A DNA stretch of 64,000 bases from Prosopocoilus inquinatus. Its lineage: Eukaryota; Arthropoda; Insecta; Coleoptera; Lucanidae. The position numbers and the translations under genes were made by a program. The notes below the pieces were generated by a model. It worked only from the letters and a program-made list of their open reading frames with translations. It was not told where the DNA came from and made no database searches. The stretch is taken from NCBI GenBank assembly GCA_036172665.1, contig CM069876.1:186001-250000 (forward strand), read 5' to 3'. Below, one piece after another: positions 49,048-60,286 of the stretch (its first letter is position 1; every line of letters begins with the position of its first letter).

Positions 49048-50984
49048 ATATTTAGAAGTCCCCCCTTGTTAGATATGAATTTGTTTATTGCATTTTGCTC
49101 ACCATTTGGGATATTGAATTGTGTTTTCATGTTGTACTTTATAGCATTTTTACGAGTATAATAAATTTCTTCCTTTTTTTCTGGCCGTAAAAATAGACTC
49201 TTTGAATAATTCCAAAGCAGGATTCACACCTATATTAAATATTATTCGCAACAATTTCGAGCATAGCTACATGAATTTAAATTTCGAGTTTAGCCACAAT
49301 TTTACAGGTGGTCCGTTACTTTTATTTTTACCAGCCCGATATTCATCAATCATTAGTGGAAAATTAAAATTATATCAAATGTGAATGTATTGGGAAATAC
49401 AGGAAAATAAAAAAACCTAAACGAATCTTAAGGATTGCACAGAGAAATATTTTTAAGGAAAGAATTGCGTGCGTCGTGCGTGTGCGAATCCTCCAAACTC
49501 GTTTTTGGTTCTTTTCAGAAAACAATGAGATTATTTTTAAATTGTACTTTTTATTCGTGTCCGGTTCATGAAAGGTGATTCACTGAAAAATATTTCACGA
49601 CTTAGTAACCGGCAACCGTAGCTGAGGCACTTTGGTTACTATAAATTACTTCGTATGGACGAGCGTCATTACCAGAAATTTCTGTATATAAATAATTCAG
49701 CGAACCAGTGTTTGTCCGCATAAATTATGTAATGTACGTAATTAAATTTAATCTCTTGCACAAATAAATCCTGTTATAACTTAATTGCTTCTTTTGTTGC
49801 AAACATAATTAATTAAATGAAAGAATATAACGGTATGTTGATATTGAAGAAAAGTCTTCTGACAATTTATTTTTTTATTAACACCGGTTTCGCCTAATAA
49901 TTAGGCATTTTGAAATACGTGTATAGTGTATATAACAGATTTAGAATTATGGCATATAGTGTCCTTCAAAAAGTGTGCTACAAATGGCACTTTTTTTATT
50001 ATCGATTTTTATATAAATTTATCGAGGCAGAACGCTTCTGCATTTCTTAAGATCAAGTTCAGGAATGTCAGACGAAATTTATTTTAAACGATGTACAGCG
50101 TGGACACTTAAAAATGAAGACCGCTTAAGAGTAAACTGTTCTTATGTAACAAGATACGGGAAAATATCATAAGAATGAGTCGTTCAGAATTAAAAGTTAT
50201 AGCTAGATATGAAATTAAAGCCTTCTATTTAAAAAAAAAAAACGATTTTAATTTATTGCGAACCACGCTTTATACACTACATTAGGAAATACTGGTGGGA
50301 TTAGTGTTTTCCAAAATAATATGAGTGGAAAAATACGGAATTCGTTCTTATTTCTCAATTACTTCATTTGGTTCCGAGTGATTATTTCTTAATGAAGCGT
50401 GTATACTTACAGAGCAGTTTGGGCTATCGAAACACGTGTCTACGATTATAAACATATTGTGATTCGTAATATGTTCTTACATGACAGGATTTACCTGAAA
50501 AAATCGTTCAGCTCCTGAATTTATTTCGTACTTTTATTTAAAACACTAAAACTACGATAAATTGTATTGATAAATATCTTAAACGATTCTGAGGCAAATG
50601 AAAATATTTTACAGGACGTTTCTTAAGTTGATTATAGAGAAATGATTATAACTCACAAGTTATCAATGTTAAGACCATAACATATGGTATAGTTGGAAAG
50701 ATCGTAGGAATGACTTTCCTAATATACTATAATAAACAGGGCTGTTCCATTTGAAAAAAAAATGATTAATTTTACAATGTGCAAACTGAAGAGTAGTGTT
50801 GTTAATAGTCGCCGGATTTTCAAATATTCAAATATTGTAAGAGTAGGAAGATTTAGAAATATTTTGGATTAAGTTTTATTATCGTATGATTAAAATTGAC
50901 AATTTGGGAGAAAAATAACTCGGTGAATGTTATATCATTTTTATCGTCTCTACAAAGGCTAACCGAAACTGCAATAAAATATAC
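49048..50984. other. No recognised feature
   Basis: AT-rich, short frames only. A GTGC-GT simple stretch occurs near 49465. Confidence 0.45.
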
Positions 50985-52855
50985 AGCGTGGAAACTAAGT
51001 AGCGGATAAAATCCATAACTCCGTTAATATTTGTAATAAAGCAAAAATCTAAAAGGGGTATAGCGATTCAAATTACAGCGCATAAGAAGAAGTATATTTT
51101 GAGATATTTTCATGATTTTTTTTTTAAGTTATGACGTCATCAAGATTTTTTTTTAATGACAACCTATATTTTTTATTCTTTATTTCGGTGGGATTCTTTA
51201 ACCTGCTTTCAACAGTATAAAATTTTGGATCGATTACATAACAAAAAATTCAAAAAAAACGGCCATAAAAGTTTAATTGTAAAGTTGAAGAAATAAACAG
51301 AACATCTAGTTAGCTAGGTTTAAAACGAAACAAAATTAAGGTGTAAATCAACAAAATTTGATATTGACAGTCATTGAAATCACAATAAATGTTCAAACTG
51401 ACGACCATGCACCAACTGACAATACCCAAGACGCTCATAAAATTCATTTATTACATTTTGAATAGTTTGAGGTGTTATTAACCTACACTCCTATCGAATT
51501 CTTTCTTTAAGATCGTCTAAGTTGTTAGGTCTATTTTTATACACCTTGCTTTTTAAGTACCCCCATAGAAAAAAGTCTAATGGCGTTAGATCAGGGGATC
51601 TAGCTGGCCATTCCATTGGACCTCTTCTTCCTATCCATCTACCAAATGTTATTGTTTGGTACGTCACAGTCATTTTCATTAGGAAATAATATCGCCAATG
51701 CAGGTACTAATTCGAATTGTAAGAAGTGTAGATATTTCTCACCAGTTAAAATTACCTTCGATAAAGAATGGACCTAAAATTCTGTCACCGACAATTCCTG
51801 TCCATACGTTGAGCTTCTGGGGATGTTGAGTATGAGCTTCTTGCATCCAGTGGGGATTTTCCCTAGACCAATATCGACAATTATGTCTGTTAACAGTTCC
51901 ATGTAAAGTAAAACTTGCCTCATCAGAAAAAATTATACGCTGCGAGAACATTGTATCACGATTGCAAATTTCCAACATTTCTTCACAAAATTCTTGTCTA
52001 TGATCATAGTCAGTTTCTGCTAACTCATGGACTAATTTTACTTTATACGGATGAAACTTTTGCATTTTTTAAAGTTTCAGTACCGAGGTATGGCTCAGGT
52101 TGTGCTCTAAAGCAATGTCTCGACTAGTCGAATGCGGATTATTTTCTATTTCTAGTAAAATATCAAGCTGCACATCGTTCATTAATTTTGTCTTAGGGTG
52201 GCCAGTTTTTGGAAGGTCTTTCACAATACCGTAATTTCGAAATTTATTTTCTATTCTGCTGATTGTGGATTGACTTATTTGGTGATCAGGATATTTGTCT
52301 ATAAAAAGTCGACACACCCCTTGATGAGTTCTAATTCGATCGCCATACCCAATCATCATTAGAACTTCAATTCTTTGTTTTTCAGTCAGCAACACCATTT
52401 TGGTAAAAGGTTTTTAATAATTAGTGTAACTCCTACTATCCACAGGGAATAAAAATACTCACTTTATTGTGATAGGTATTTACAAGTTCTTGTCAATCAA
52501 ACAAATTTTGTTTGTTTTACACCTAGCTAACTAGATATTCTGTTAATTTCTTCAACTTTACAATTAAACTTTTATGGCCGTTTTTTTTGAATTTTTTGTT
52601 ATGTAATCGATTCAAAATTTTATACTGTTGAAAGTAGGTTAAAAAAAACCCACCGATATCAAAAATAAAAGATATAGGTTGTCATTAAAAAAAAATCTTG
52701 ATGACGTCATAACTTAAAAAAAAATCATGAAAATATCTCAAAATATACTTCTTCTTATGCGCTGTAATTTGAATCGCTATACCCCTTTTAGATTTTTGCT
52801 TTATTACAAATATTAACGGAGTTATGGATTTTATCCGCTACTTAGTTTCCACGCG
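50985..52855 (-). mobile_element. Mariner-superfamily element with about 350-bp inverted repeats
   Basis: The left arm (50985-51335) and right arm (52500-52855) are near-perfect inverses, from CGTGGAAACTAAGTAGCGGA at the tips through TTATGACGTCATCAAG to CTAGTTAGCTAGGT at the inner end. The tips lie in TATA-type sequence, compatible with a TA duplication. One transposase gene lies between the arms on the minus strand. Confidence 0.85.
51491..52398 (-). pseudogene. IS630/Tc1/mariner-superfamily transposase, broken
   Basis: The ATG at 52398 starts MVLLTEKQRIEVLMMIGYGD with a helix-turn-helix N-terminus. A TAA at 52069-52071 after SVLKL interrupts the frame, which then resumes unchanged with KMQKFHPYKVKLVHEL. 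The first catalytic Asp is in IIFSDEASFTLHGTVN. After FFIEGNFN the frame shifts (GEKYLHFLQFELVPALA), then jumps to RWIGRRGPMEWPARSPDLTPLDFFLWGYLK-type sequence, the third acidic region. The QQDGAPPH-type segment with the second catalytic Asp is missing, so an internal deletion accompanies the frameshift. It is inactive as written. Confidence 0.85.
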
Positions 52856-53887
52856 TATAATGTTCCGTTCAAAAAATAATAAGTTAAGTTTGTAACTTAT
52901 TAAATTAATAACCTGTATATTTGAAAATAATTTTAAATTATGCGGAATGAAAACCTGCACAAGTTTCGTTACGGCATTTTATTGATCATATGAATTTAAA
53001 AGGGCACTTTTGAACTTTTCCAGAGATTTGGGACTCCCTGTACAAACACTAAAATCCAAGCGCATCCAAATAATTCATTAGTAAATTAGCATAAAACACT
53101 TCCCATAACGTATAGGGCAAGTGCGTAATTAATAGAAACGAATTATCTTAATCTTTCCACACCATGATTTCACTAACAGGACATTCGAGTTATTTGCCCT
53201 GCACAAGGTTATTGTTGCGACGGTCAATCACATGTGGTTTGTCTTCGACTTCTGTACGTAACATCTCAGCAATTTTCTTAAGCCGAACCGTTCGGTTTTA
53301 GTTTTATTATTCACTTTTCCTTGGGCATGTGGCGGAAACAGTTAACAGCACGCAGTGTCAACGATGTCTGTTTTATACTTTGAATGTTCGCAAATCGAAT
53401 TGGAACTGTCCGTTCGAAGAACAAAAAAATGTTTAATGTGTTGGAGCACCGTCGGCTAGCATCTTCAAACCGTTAGGTGAATGCAAAACTTATGCCTTGG
53501 AGGACTAAATTGAGCGTCATTAGAAAGCGGGTTTACATATGACGCTTCATCTACTTAAGTGTTTTTGTTTTACTTTATAAAATTACTGTTAACATAATTT
53601 CCTAGATCGTCTTACATACAAGGAGTTTAAAAAATCTACAAAAGCCATTATTTAAAATTTTAACTGCAACTCAAGAAATAAAACATGATTTATTTTTGTA
53701 TGTGCAAGCTCACTACGGTACAAAATAGTTAATAATTGGAAGGATCTCATAAGAAATAGAGAGAATTATAAATAAAATTTTCTCCAATGATGAACAAGTA
53801 TGATTTTCAATGCTGTTACGGATCCAGATTGCTTCAGCTGCATGACACTGATAGCGCTATGTCACCTAAACCTGTCCATTACACTCC
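52856..53887. other. No recognised feature
   Basis: Mostly AT-rich, with no recognised gene or element. Confidence 0.4.
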
Positions 53888-54110
53888 TAGTTTTTTTTGC
53901 TGCTACATTTGTCCAGTATTTTTGCTTTTTGGAAACCTATCACTCCTTGATTACTTAGGTTGGCTTCTAACTTATTTGCTGCTTCTATTCAGCGAGTTAC
54001 ACTCTCCATTTTACCCGCGTCATCGAGATTTCGCCCAAAACGTCTCTGTAAATTCTTTTGTTTAACGTATGGCCATATTTCATCTTCAGTTTTGCCGCCA
54101 ATTTTCAACT
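53888..54110 (-). pseudogene. Unassigned minus-strand coding relic
   Basis: The frame reads ITELKIGGKTEDEIWPY, VKQKNLQRRFGRNLDDAGK, then a TGA, and continues in frame IEAANKLEANLSNQGVIGF to a TAG at 53888-53890. The composition is protein-like. An AG acceptor-like site (CCATAACAG) precedes it. The family is not recognised. Confidence 0.3.
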
Positions 54111-54990
54111 CTGTTATGGTCGAAGTCGCTTGTATTTGTGGTAAATACTTCTGTTAGGCAAATGGCAGCCCTGATTTCCTCTCCACTCCGCACGCTCATT
54201 TAGCCCTCGCTTGAGTGTAAAACTTTCTCTGGTATGGGCCATTCGAGTTTGCTCGTGCAGAAGAACAGGTGTTAACTTATTTTGATTGACGTAACCCTCT
54301 TTCCCCAAGGGCGAATTGTTTTCTTCGCTTGAGAAACACTTCTTTGGTGTCAAGGTCAGTATTTTATTACTGATTCGGGCTGACTTGACAAGTTGCATTC
54401 CGTTTCCGATTACGACAGTACTACAACACTTCCTAATCTGATATATCACTAGGTATCAAACGACTCGACAAGGAAGTTTATTTATTCAAAGCGGAATCTC
54501 GAATACCGTTCACGCCTGGTGTTTCCTCCGGAAGGCTGGTGTCGTACTCCGAAGAGGACTCTTGAAGGAGTTTCAGGATTGAATTGTCGACTACCACCGT
54601 AGATTTTGTCGTATAAGGTAACTGTTTACACCTTTTTCTTCGTCACTTCGATTGATCGTCGCAACATACATACATACTCGTCTTGCAGGATACCTTTTTT
54701 TGTCCTTTCAACTTACGTGCCTAGTCTATGTCTCACCCTTACGTTAGACAATTTAATTCAATTAATACAATTCTTTTTCAAGTCATTAATTAATTTTTAA
54801 TTGTCAATGGTAAGTTTACTGCTTTTGTTAACGTTTAAGTCAGTTCAGTTACTAGATAGATTTTTTTTTTGTTACAAGGTTTATTGTGAGACGACACGAA
54901 ATTTCCGAACGTACAAACCATATTGTATTTTGAAATATTTAAGATAAATCGATGAAATACTTTGAACTTTAACGTTAACGTTTTATTTGT

Positions 54991-55117
54991 TGTTGTGACA
55001 TGACGACAGAGATTCAATTGTTGTTGTTTACTTGTGTATGAATTTGACAATTAAAAAGTTTTTCAAATACAAAGTCCAAGTACTCATTATAATAGTTTAA
55101 ACCCTAGTTTAAACAAC
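54991..55117 (+). repeat. Candidate 5' LTR of the gypsy-like element
   Basis: It begins TGTTGTGACATGACGAC and ends TTTAAACAACA, so the tips are inverted (TGTTGT/ACAACA). It ends three bases before the primer binding site. It is short for the family (127 bp) and no 3' LTR is present to confirm the limits. Confidence 0.4.
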
Positions 55118-55120
55118 ACA

Positions 55121-55138
55121 TGGTGTCAGAAGTGGCAA
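55121..55138 (+). other. Primer binding site, tRNA-Leu type
   Basis: TGGTGTCAGAAGTGG is complementary to the 3' end of insect tRNA-Leu (CCACTTCTGACA plus CCA). mdg3/micropia/blastopia-type Ty3/gypsy elements use this primer. Confidence 0.8.
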
Positions 55139-55157
55139 GCGGACCAATAACAAACTG

Positions 55158-56803
55158 ATGGATTCGTTCAAACCACCTACTGTATTGAATTTGGACGAGA
55201 ATGCTGTTAATAACTGGAAGAACTACAAGCAGAGGTTTGAGTTATATCTGGTAGCAGCAGATAAAAGTAGTGTGCCAGACAAACGTAAGATAGCAATGTT
55301 CCTAAACTGCATTGGGGAAACTGCATTTGATGTATATAATAATTTTGGTCTAAATGAGGACAACTTAACGCTTCAACAAGTTTATGATGCTTTTGAAGCA
55401 TATGTGAAGCCAAAAACAAATGTAGTGATCGAAAGGCACAATTTTTTCTCAAGAACGCAGCAGTTTAATGAACCATTTGATAATTTCTTAAATGATTTAC
55501 AGAAATTAATTAAAAGCTGTAGTCTTGGAGACCAAGAAGAGTCACTATTAAGAGATAGGATAGTAATAGCGCTTAATGATGAAGCTCTTCAAGAAAGATT
55601 ACTTCAGGACCCTGACCTAACGTTGAAGAAAACTGTTGATACCTGCAGAGCAGCAGAAATCAGTAAGTCTCAACAAAGAACACTCTGTTAAGAGAACAGA
55701 GAAGAGAAATGCTACTAATAAGACTTCAAAACAGAATGCAAGGGGTAAAATGGAGAATAATAAACAGAACAATCAAGAATATGACTGTAGAAAGTGCGGT
55801 ACTAGACATAAAAGTTGTAATTGTCCTGCTTTTGGTAAGAAATGTAACAATTGCGGTAAACTAAATCACTATGCAATAGGGTGTAAAATTAAAAAGAAAA
55901 GCTTCAGAGCAGTGAATGAAGTGCAATCTTTTCAAGTAAATTGAAAGCAAAATAATAGAATTTAAATTAGACACGGGAGCTGATTGCAATATTTTGCCAA
56001 TAAATGTTTTTAATGAAATCCCATTTAGTAAAAAACCAAACGTACATAAATCTAACATAACACTTGGAAGTTATTTTAATAACAAAAGGAAAGCAAGTGG
56101 CTTTGTTGTGCTTAACTGTGAATTGAATAAGAAAATGTTCCAAATAAAATTTATTTTGTTTGACACAAACAGTCTTTCGATTTTAGGCAGAAATGCTTGT
56201 GAAAAACTAAAGTTATTAAGCAGATTCAAGAAAGAAAGTGTAAATGAAATTAAGATTAAAGAAACAGATTTTGAATTAAATAATAAAATTAAGAAAGAAA
56301 AACTAAATTATATTAAAAATAATAAAGATATTTTTGAAGGGATCGGTACATATCCTGAAGAATATAATATAGTTTTAAAAGAAAGTAGTGTTCCTGTAGT
56401 AAATTCATGTAGAAGGATTCCTTTTGCTATAAAAGAGAAATTTAAAAGCACAATAGATAAATTAGAAGAATTAAAAATAATAGAAAAAGTTGAGTATGCA
56501 GCAGATTGGGTTAATAACATTGTTGTAGTAGAAAAGCCTAATAAGAGCTTGCGGATCTGTCTAGATCCTTTACACTTAAACAAATGTTTAAAACAAGAAA
56601 AATTTCCGATACCAACGCTAGAAGAGTTAAGTACAATGCTTTCTGGAAAAGAAATTTATTCTGTGCTTGACATGAAAGATGGGTTTCATCAAATAAAACT
56701 TACTGATAATAGCAGTGATCTTTGTACTTTTATAACTCCCTTTGGAAAATATAAAAACAAAGAGCAAGTTCTATTTCTCAAGGTTTTTCACGTGAAATTT
56801 TAG
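55158..56803 (+). pseudogene. Ty3/gypsy (mdg3-like) gag-pol, truncated and frame-broken
   Basis: Gag starts at 55158 (MDSFKPPTVLNLDENAV), 20 bp after the primer site, and runs to 55691. A frame change near 55670-55690 leads to the nucleocapsid part with two CCHC-type zinc knuckles (CRKCG..C and CNNCGKLNHYAIGC). The knuckle frame stops at 55942-55944. Pol is in a third frame: the protease motif KLDTGADCN near 55964-55990, an aspartic-protease end ILGRNAC, then RT domains 1-3 (SCRRIPFAI, VNNIVVVEKPN, YSVLDMKDGFHQIKL, FITPFGKYK). Homology stops there, just before the catalytic YxDD, so most of RT, RNase H and integrase are missing. It is a defective retrotransposon copy with no envelope gene. 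Confidence 0.88.
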
Positions 56804-57516
56804 TAAATTCTAGTGACTTTGATTGTTGCTGTTGGTTGTTGACTCAGATGAATGAAGAACGACTTCAGCTAATTTATGTGGATATGTGTTTATAAATAAT
56901 TTTAGCTTCAAGACAGTTTAATCAGTGGTGGTGATGTGCTCTCCGTTTGGATGATACCCTTAATAACATAATCCAACATTCTCAGCTGCTCAAAGAAAAT
57001 AACTTGAAGTTAGAAGCATTCATGATTTACCATTTTCACCAACATTAACATTCTAAATTACTATTTAGCAGAACATCTTTTTATTAATATAATTGAAACG
57101 TGTATTGCAAATTACAATTCATGAGTATATACACACATGTTTACATGAATTTTTACGTGAAATGATTGGAACATGTATTGCCGGCTTAAGAAATAAAATA
57201 GATAAATTTCAGATATCTGAGGTTCTTAATGAAAATGATTGATCTCATAAACCAAGTTAGATTGTTTTAATTTCGGTGTTTTGGGTTTAAGTTCGAAAAA
57301 ATTAAACAAAACTATTTACAGATTTACTGGACAAAATTAAATCGTGTGTTTTGAAACTATCTTTAGATGTATTGTGTAGTGATTCATTATCAAAGCGCGG
57401 ACGAAAATTTACCTTGGGTTATCGCTCACTTGTAGCATTGCATCGTTCACGCTGAGAACAAACACCGAATTGTAAGATTTTAGTGGCGGATGGCAAGATG
57501 TTTGATGCGTTTTAAT
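56804..57516. other. No recognised feature
   Basis: AT-rich sequence beyond the gypsy truncation. No 3' LTR was seen. Confidence 0.45.
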
Positions 57517-58177
57517 CAGGGTTCGGAAACGCTCAATCATGAACCATTCGCGAATCAGTGTTGAAAATGGTGCTCGAAAGAAAATGCTCGCGTTCGTGAG
57601 ATTGAACATTATCATTTTATATGCGCACATGAACGAGTATATAAAACTCATTCCGTAAGAACTCATGACTCATGAGAGAGCGAACGGTAACCGTACACGA
57701 GTTGCTCAGGGCATAGCACATACGTGCGGAGTGTCTACGTGCAGTGTGCAGACAAGCCGCTAAAAATCCTCGACAATTTCATACGGGACACTTCGTGTCT
57801 CGAATTTGAATCGATGAACAATACACAATTATCATTAATCAATAATGTTATTACCAAAATAAGTCTTTTTATAATATTCTATAATAGGCTTGTCCCGCAA
57901 AATAAACAACCGCTTACATATTTTTGTGATATTGAAATATTCGCAAATTTTATTGAGATTGATTCGTAAATTAAAAAAAGGTACTAAAAGCCCGTTATTA
58001 AAGCCTTGGTCTTGATGTACCGGAATGAGCGCACGCGAACGTTCACGAGCTACTCATGAACCTAATCAAAACCGAAAGAACGTATTGGTTATCTTCGCGT
58101 TTAACAACGTCCGTGAATGAACTGTGAGTAGATTCATTGGTTTATGTGCGCACATGAGTGAACATTTCCGAATCCTG
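57517..58177. mobile_element. 661-bp hAT-like MITE with 8-bp duplication
   Basis: The ends CAGGGTTCGGAAACGCTCA and inverted CAGGATTCGGAAATGTTCAC are flanked by a perfect 8-bp repeat GTTTTAAT (57509-57516, 58178-58185). Inside near both ends are ATGCGCACATGA/ATGTGCGCACATGAG and other palindromes. It has no coding frame. The tip sequence resembles the 289-1959 element (CAGGGTT-GGAAA). Confidence 0.85.
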
Positions 58178-58514
58178 GTTTTAATGAAGTTGTAATGGTT
58201 TGTAATTTTAATCAGATCTTGAGAAATTGAATTATCGCATATTTTAACTGAAGGCAAATTTTCGTTCGCGAAATGTTCATTACTGACATGTATTTTTGGT
58301 TGGTTTATGAAACCAAATTGTAATGCAGTTTATTTATACAGGAAACAAGCCAAAATTAAAAAAATAGTTTGAGATTAACATAAATATCGTCCAAAAAATA
58401 ATCAAATTCATTCAATGCTTGTAGTACATTCATTAGTAAGTAATCATAATTTTGATTTATTAATATAAATTTTTATATTGTGAATCTAACTGCGAACCTA
58501 CACGTTGGCCTTTA

Positions 58515-60286
58515 CCGGCTGTTTCAAATTGGGTGTGCACTGAAGGGATCTCCTAAACCGTAAGAGATACAAATTCGGTTAAATGGAAGAAAAGTTGCAT
58601 GAATCAATGCCTAATTCGTAAAATGTGAAAAATCGATTTTCTTTTTCTCTCTGTATCTCTTTTATTATACTTAATTTTGAAATTCTGATTTAACTTTCTA
58701 CAGGCACTTTTTGATTCTGCTTCGAATAGGAGTAACAGAATTGAAGTCAAACATTTTATTTAATACATAATTTCAAATTTTTAGTTTATTTTCTTAGCTA
58801 TAATGTAAATTATAATAAACTATTTAAAGTTTTTCTGTATCGTTATTTTAATAATGCACTGCACTTACGAAAATGAATTTTTACCGAAAAATATCTAGTG
58901 GTTCTAATATAACTTGCTAGATTAGTATCTCAGCTTTAGTATAGGAATGAAAAAGCCTAGTTTTTAATTTTGACTCTCACTGTTGGATTAAAAGAAAAAG
59001 TGAATACTAATTATACTAAAAACATTTAGATATTACTGAATAGTGCCTTCTACAAATACATTGGCTGCTAAAACGAATATTTTTGTAATAAATTTTAAAG
59101 ATACTTTCTATAACAATGTATTTTTTTTTAATTTATTTATCACTCAGTGGCTCTCAACACTTGACTATCTTTATTTTTTTTTAAATATGGTTAAGTTCAC
59201 TCTTTTTAACCAGTTGAAGTTTGGCACGTAATATCGGAACCACCATCCATAATTTAAACAGGATAAAGTAGGCTTTATATTTTGGACATTGAAACTATGA
59301 CTAGCATTAAGATAAATAATAAGGAGGAACTAAGAAGGCGAATATTATGTTCGACACGCTAGACAACACATAGGATTAAGAACGAATCTGTGTCTTGAAA
59401 GCAGTGGAAAACATTTCGAGGATTTACTTTAATTTATTTATTTTAATTAATTTATTTCACAGAGTCATGTTCTTCGTCTATAATTTTTATTCAACTTATT
59501 TATTCTGTTCTTGTAATTTAATATGTTTATACTGATGTTTATTTGGTTTGTGTTAACCACCTCATATCATTTAGTCAATATTTATTGACTTTTCCTTTTC
59601 CGACAACTGAATGTTGTTGCTAATACTTAACAAATAAAAAAAAGAGGTTAGGAATAAATTTACTTATTAAGAAAAACATGACGAAACGATATCAGTTTTT
59701 TGTCATATTCCAACTTTACTTGAAAAAAAGGTATTAAGTATTATACTCACTGAAATCAAAAGAAAAAATGCTTTCGACTAGAATAATAAAAAGATAAGAA
59801 AAGGAACAAAAAATTTGAAATTATGTATTAAATAAAATTTTAATATAAAATCTGAATTATTTAAGCTTCAAATTAATATCAACTATTAAGTGTGATATAT
59901 CATTGTAATCAGGAGAAAAAAAAAATAGAACAATAAAAAGACATAAGTTGTATTTAAAAAATCGAAACTGATGATGGTCGTGGGAAGACGAAACGTTTGA
60001 CTTCAATTCTATTACTCTTATTCGAAGCAGAATCCTGTGCCAGTGCCTGTAGAAAGTTAAATCAGAATTTCAAAATTATGTATAATAAAAGAGATACACA
60101 GAGAAAAAGAAAATCGATTTTTTCACATTTTTATTAATAACTCAAGAAGAAATGAGAAAAAAATCATTCTCTCAATGGATACGAATTAGGCAATTGATTC
60201 AAGCAACTTTTCTTCCATTTAACCGAATTTGTATCTCTTACGGTTTAGGAAATCCCTTCAGTGCACACCCAATTTGAAACAGCCGG
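58515..60286. mobile_element. 1.77-kb element with about 245-bp inverted repeats, TA-flanked
   Basis: The tips CCGGCTGTTTCAAATTGGGT are exact inverses, flanked by TA. The left arm 58515-58761 and right arm 59998-60286 share TCTCTTACGGTTTAGGA, AAATCGATTTTCTTTTTCTC and CTTTCTACAGGCACT, ending at GTTTGACTTCAATTCT. The right arm has an extra about 40 bp. The interior is AT-rich; its frames are not recognisable, so it is probably non-autonomous. Confidence 0.8.
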
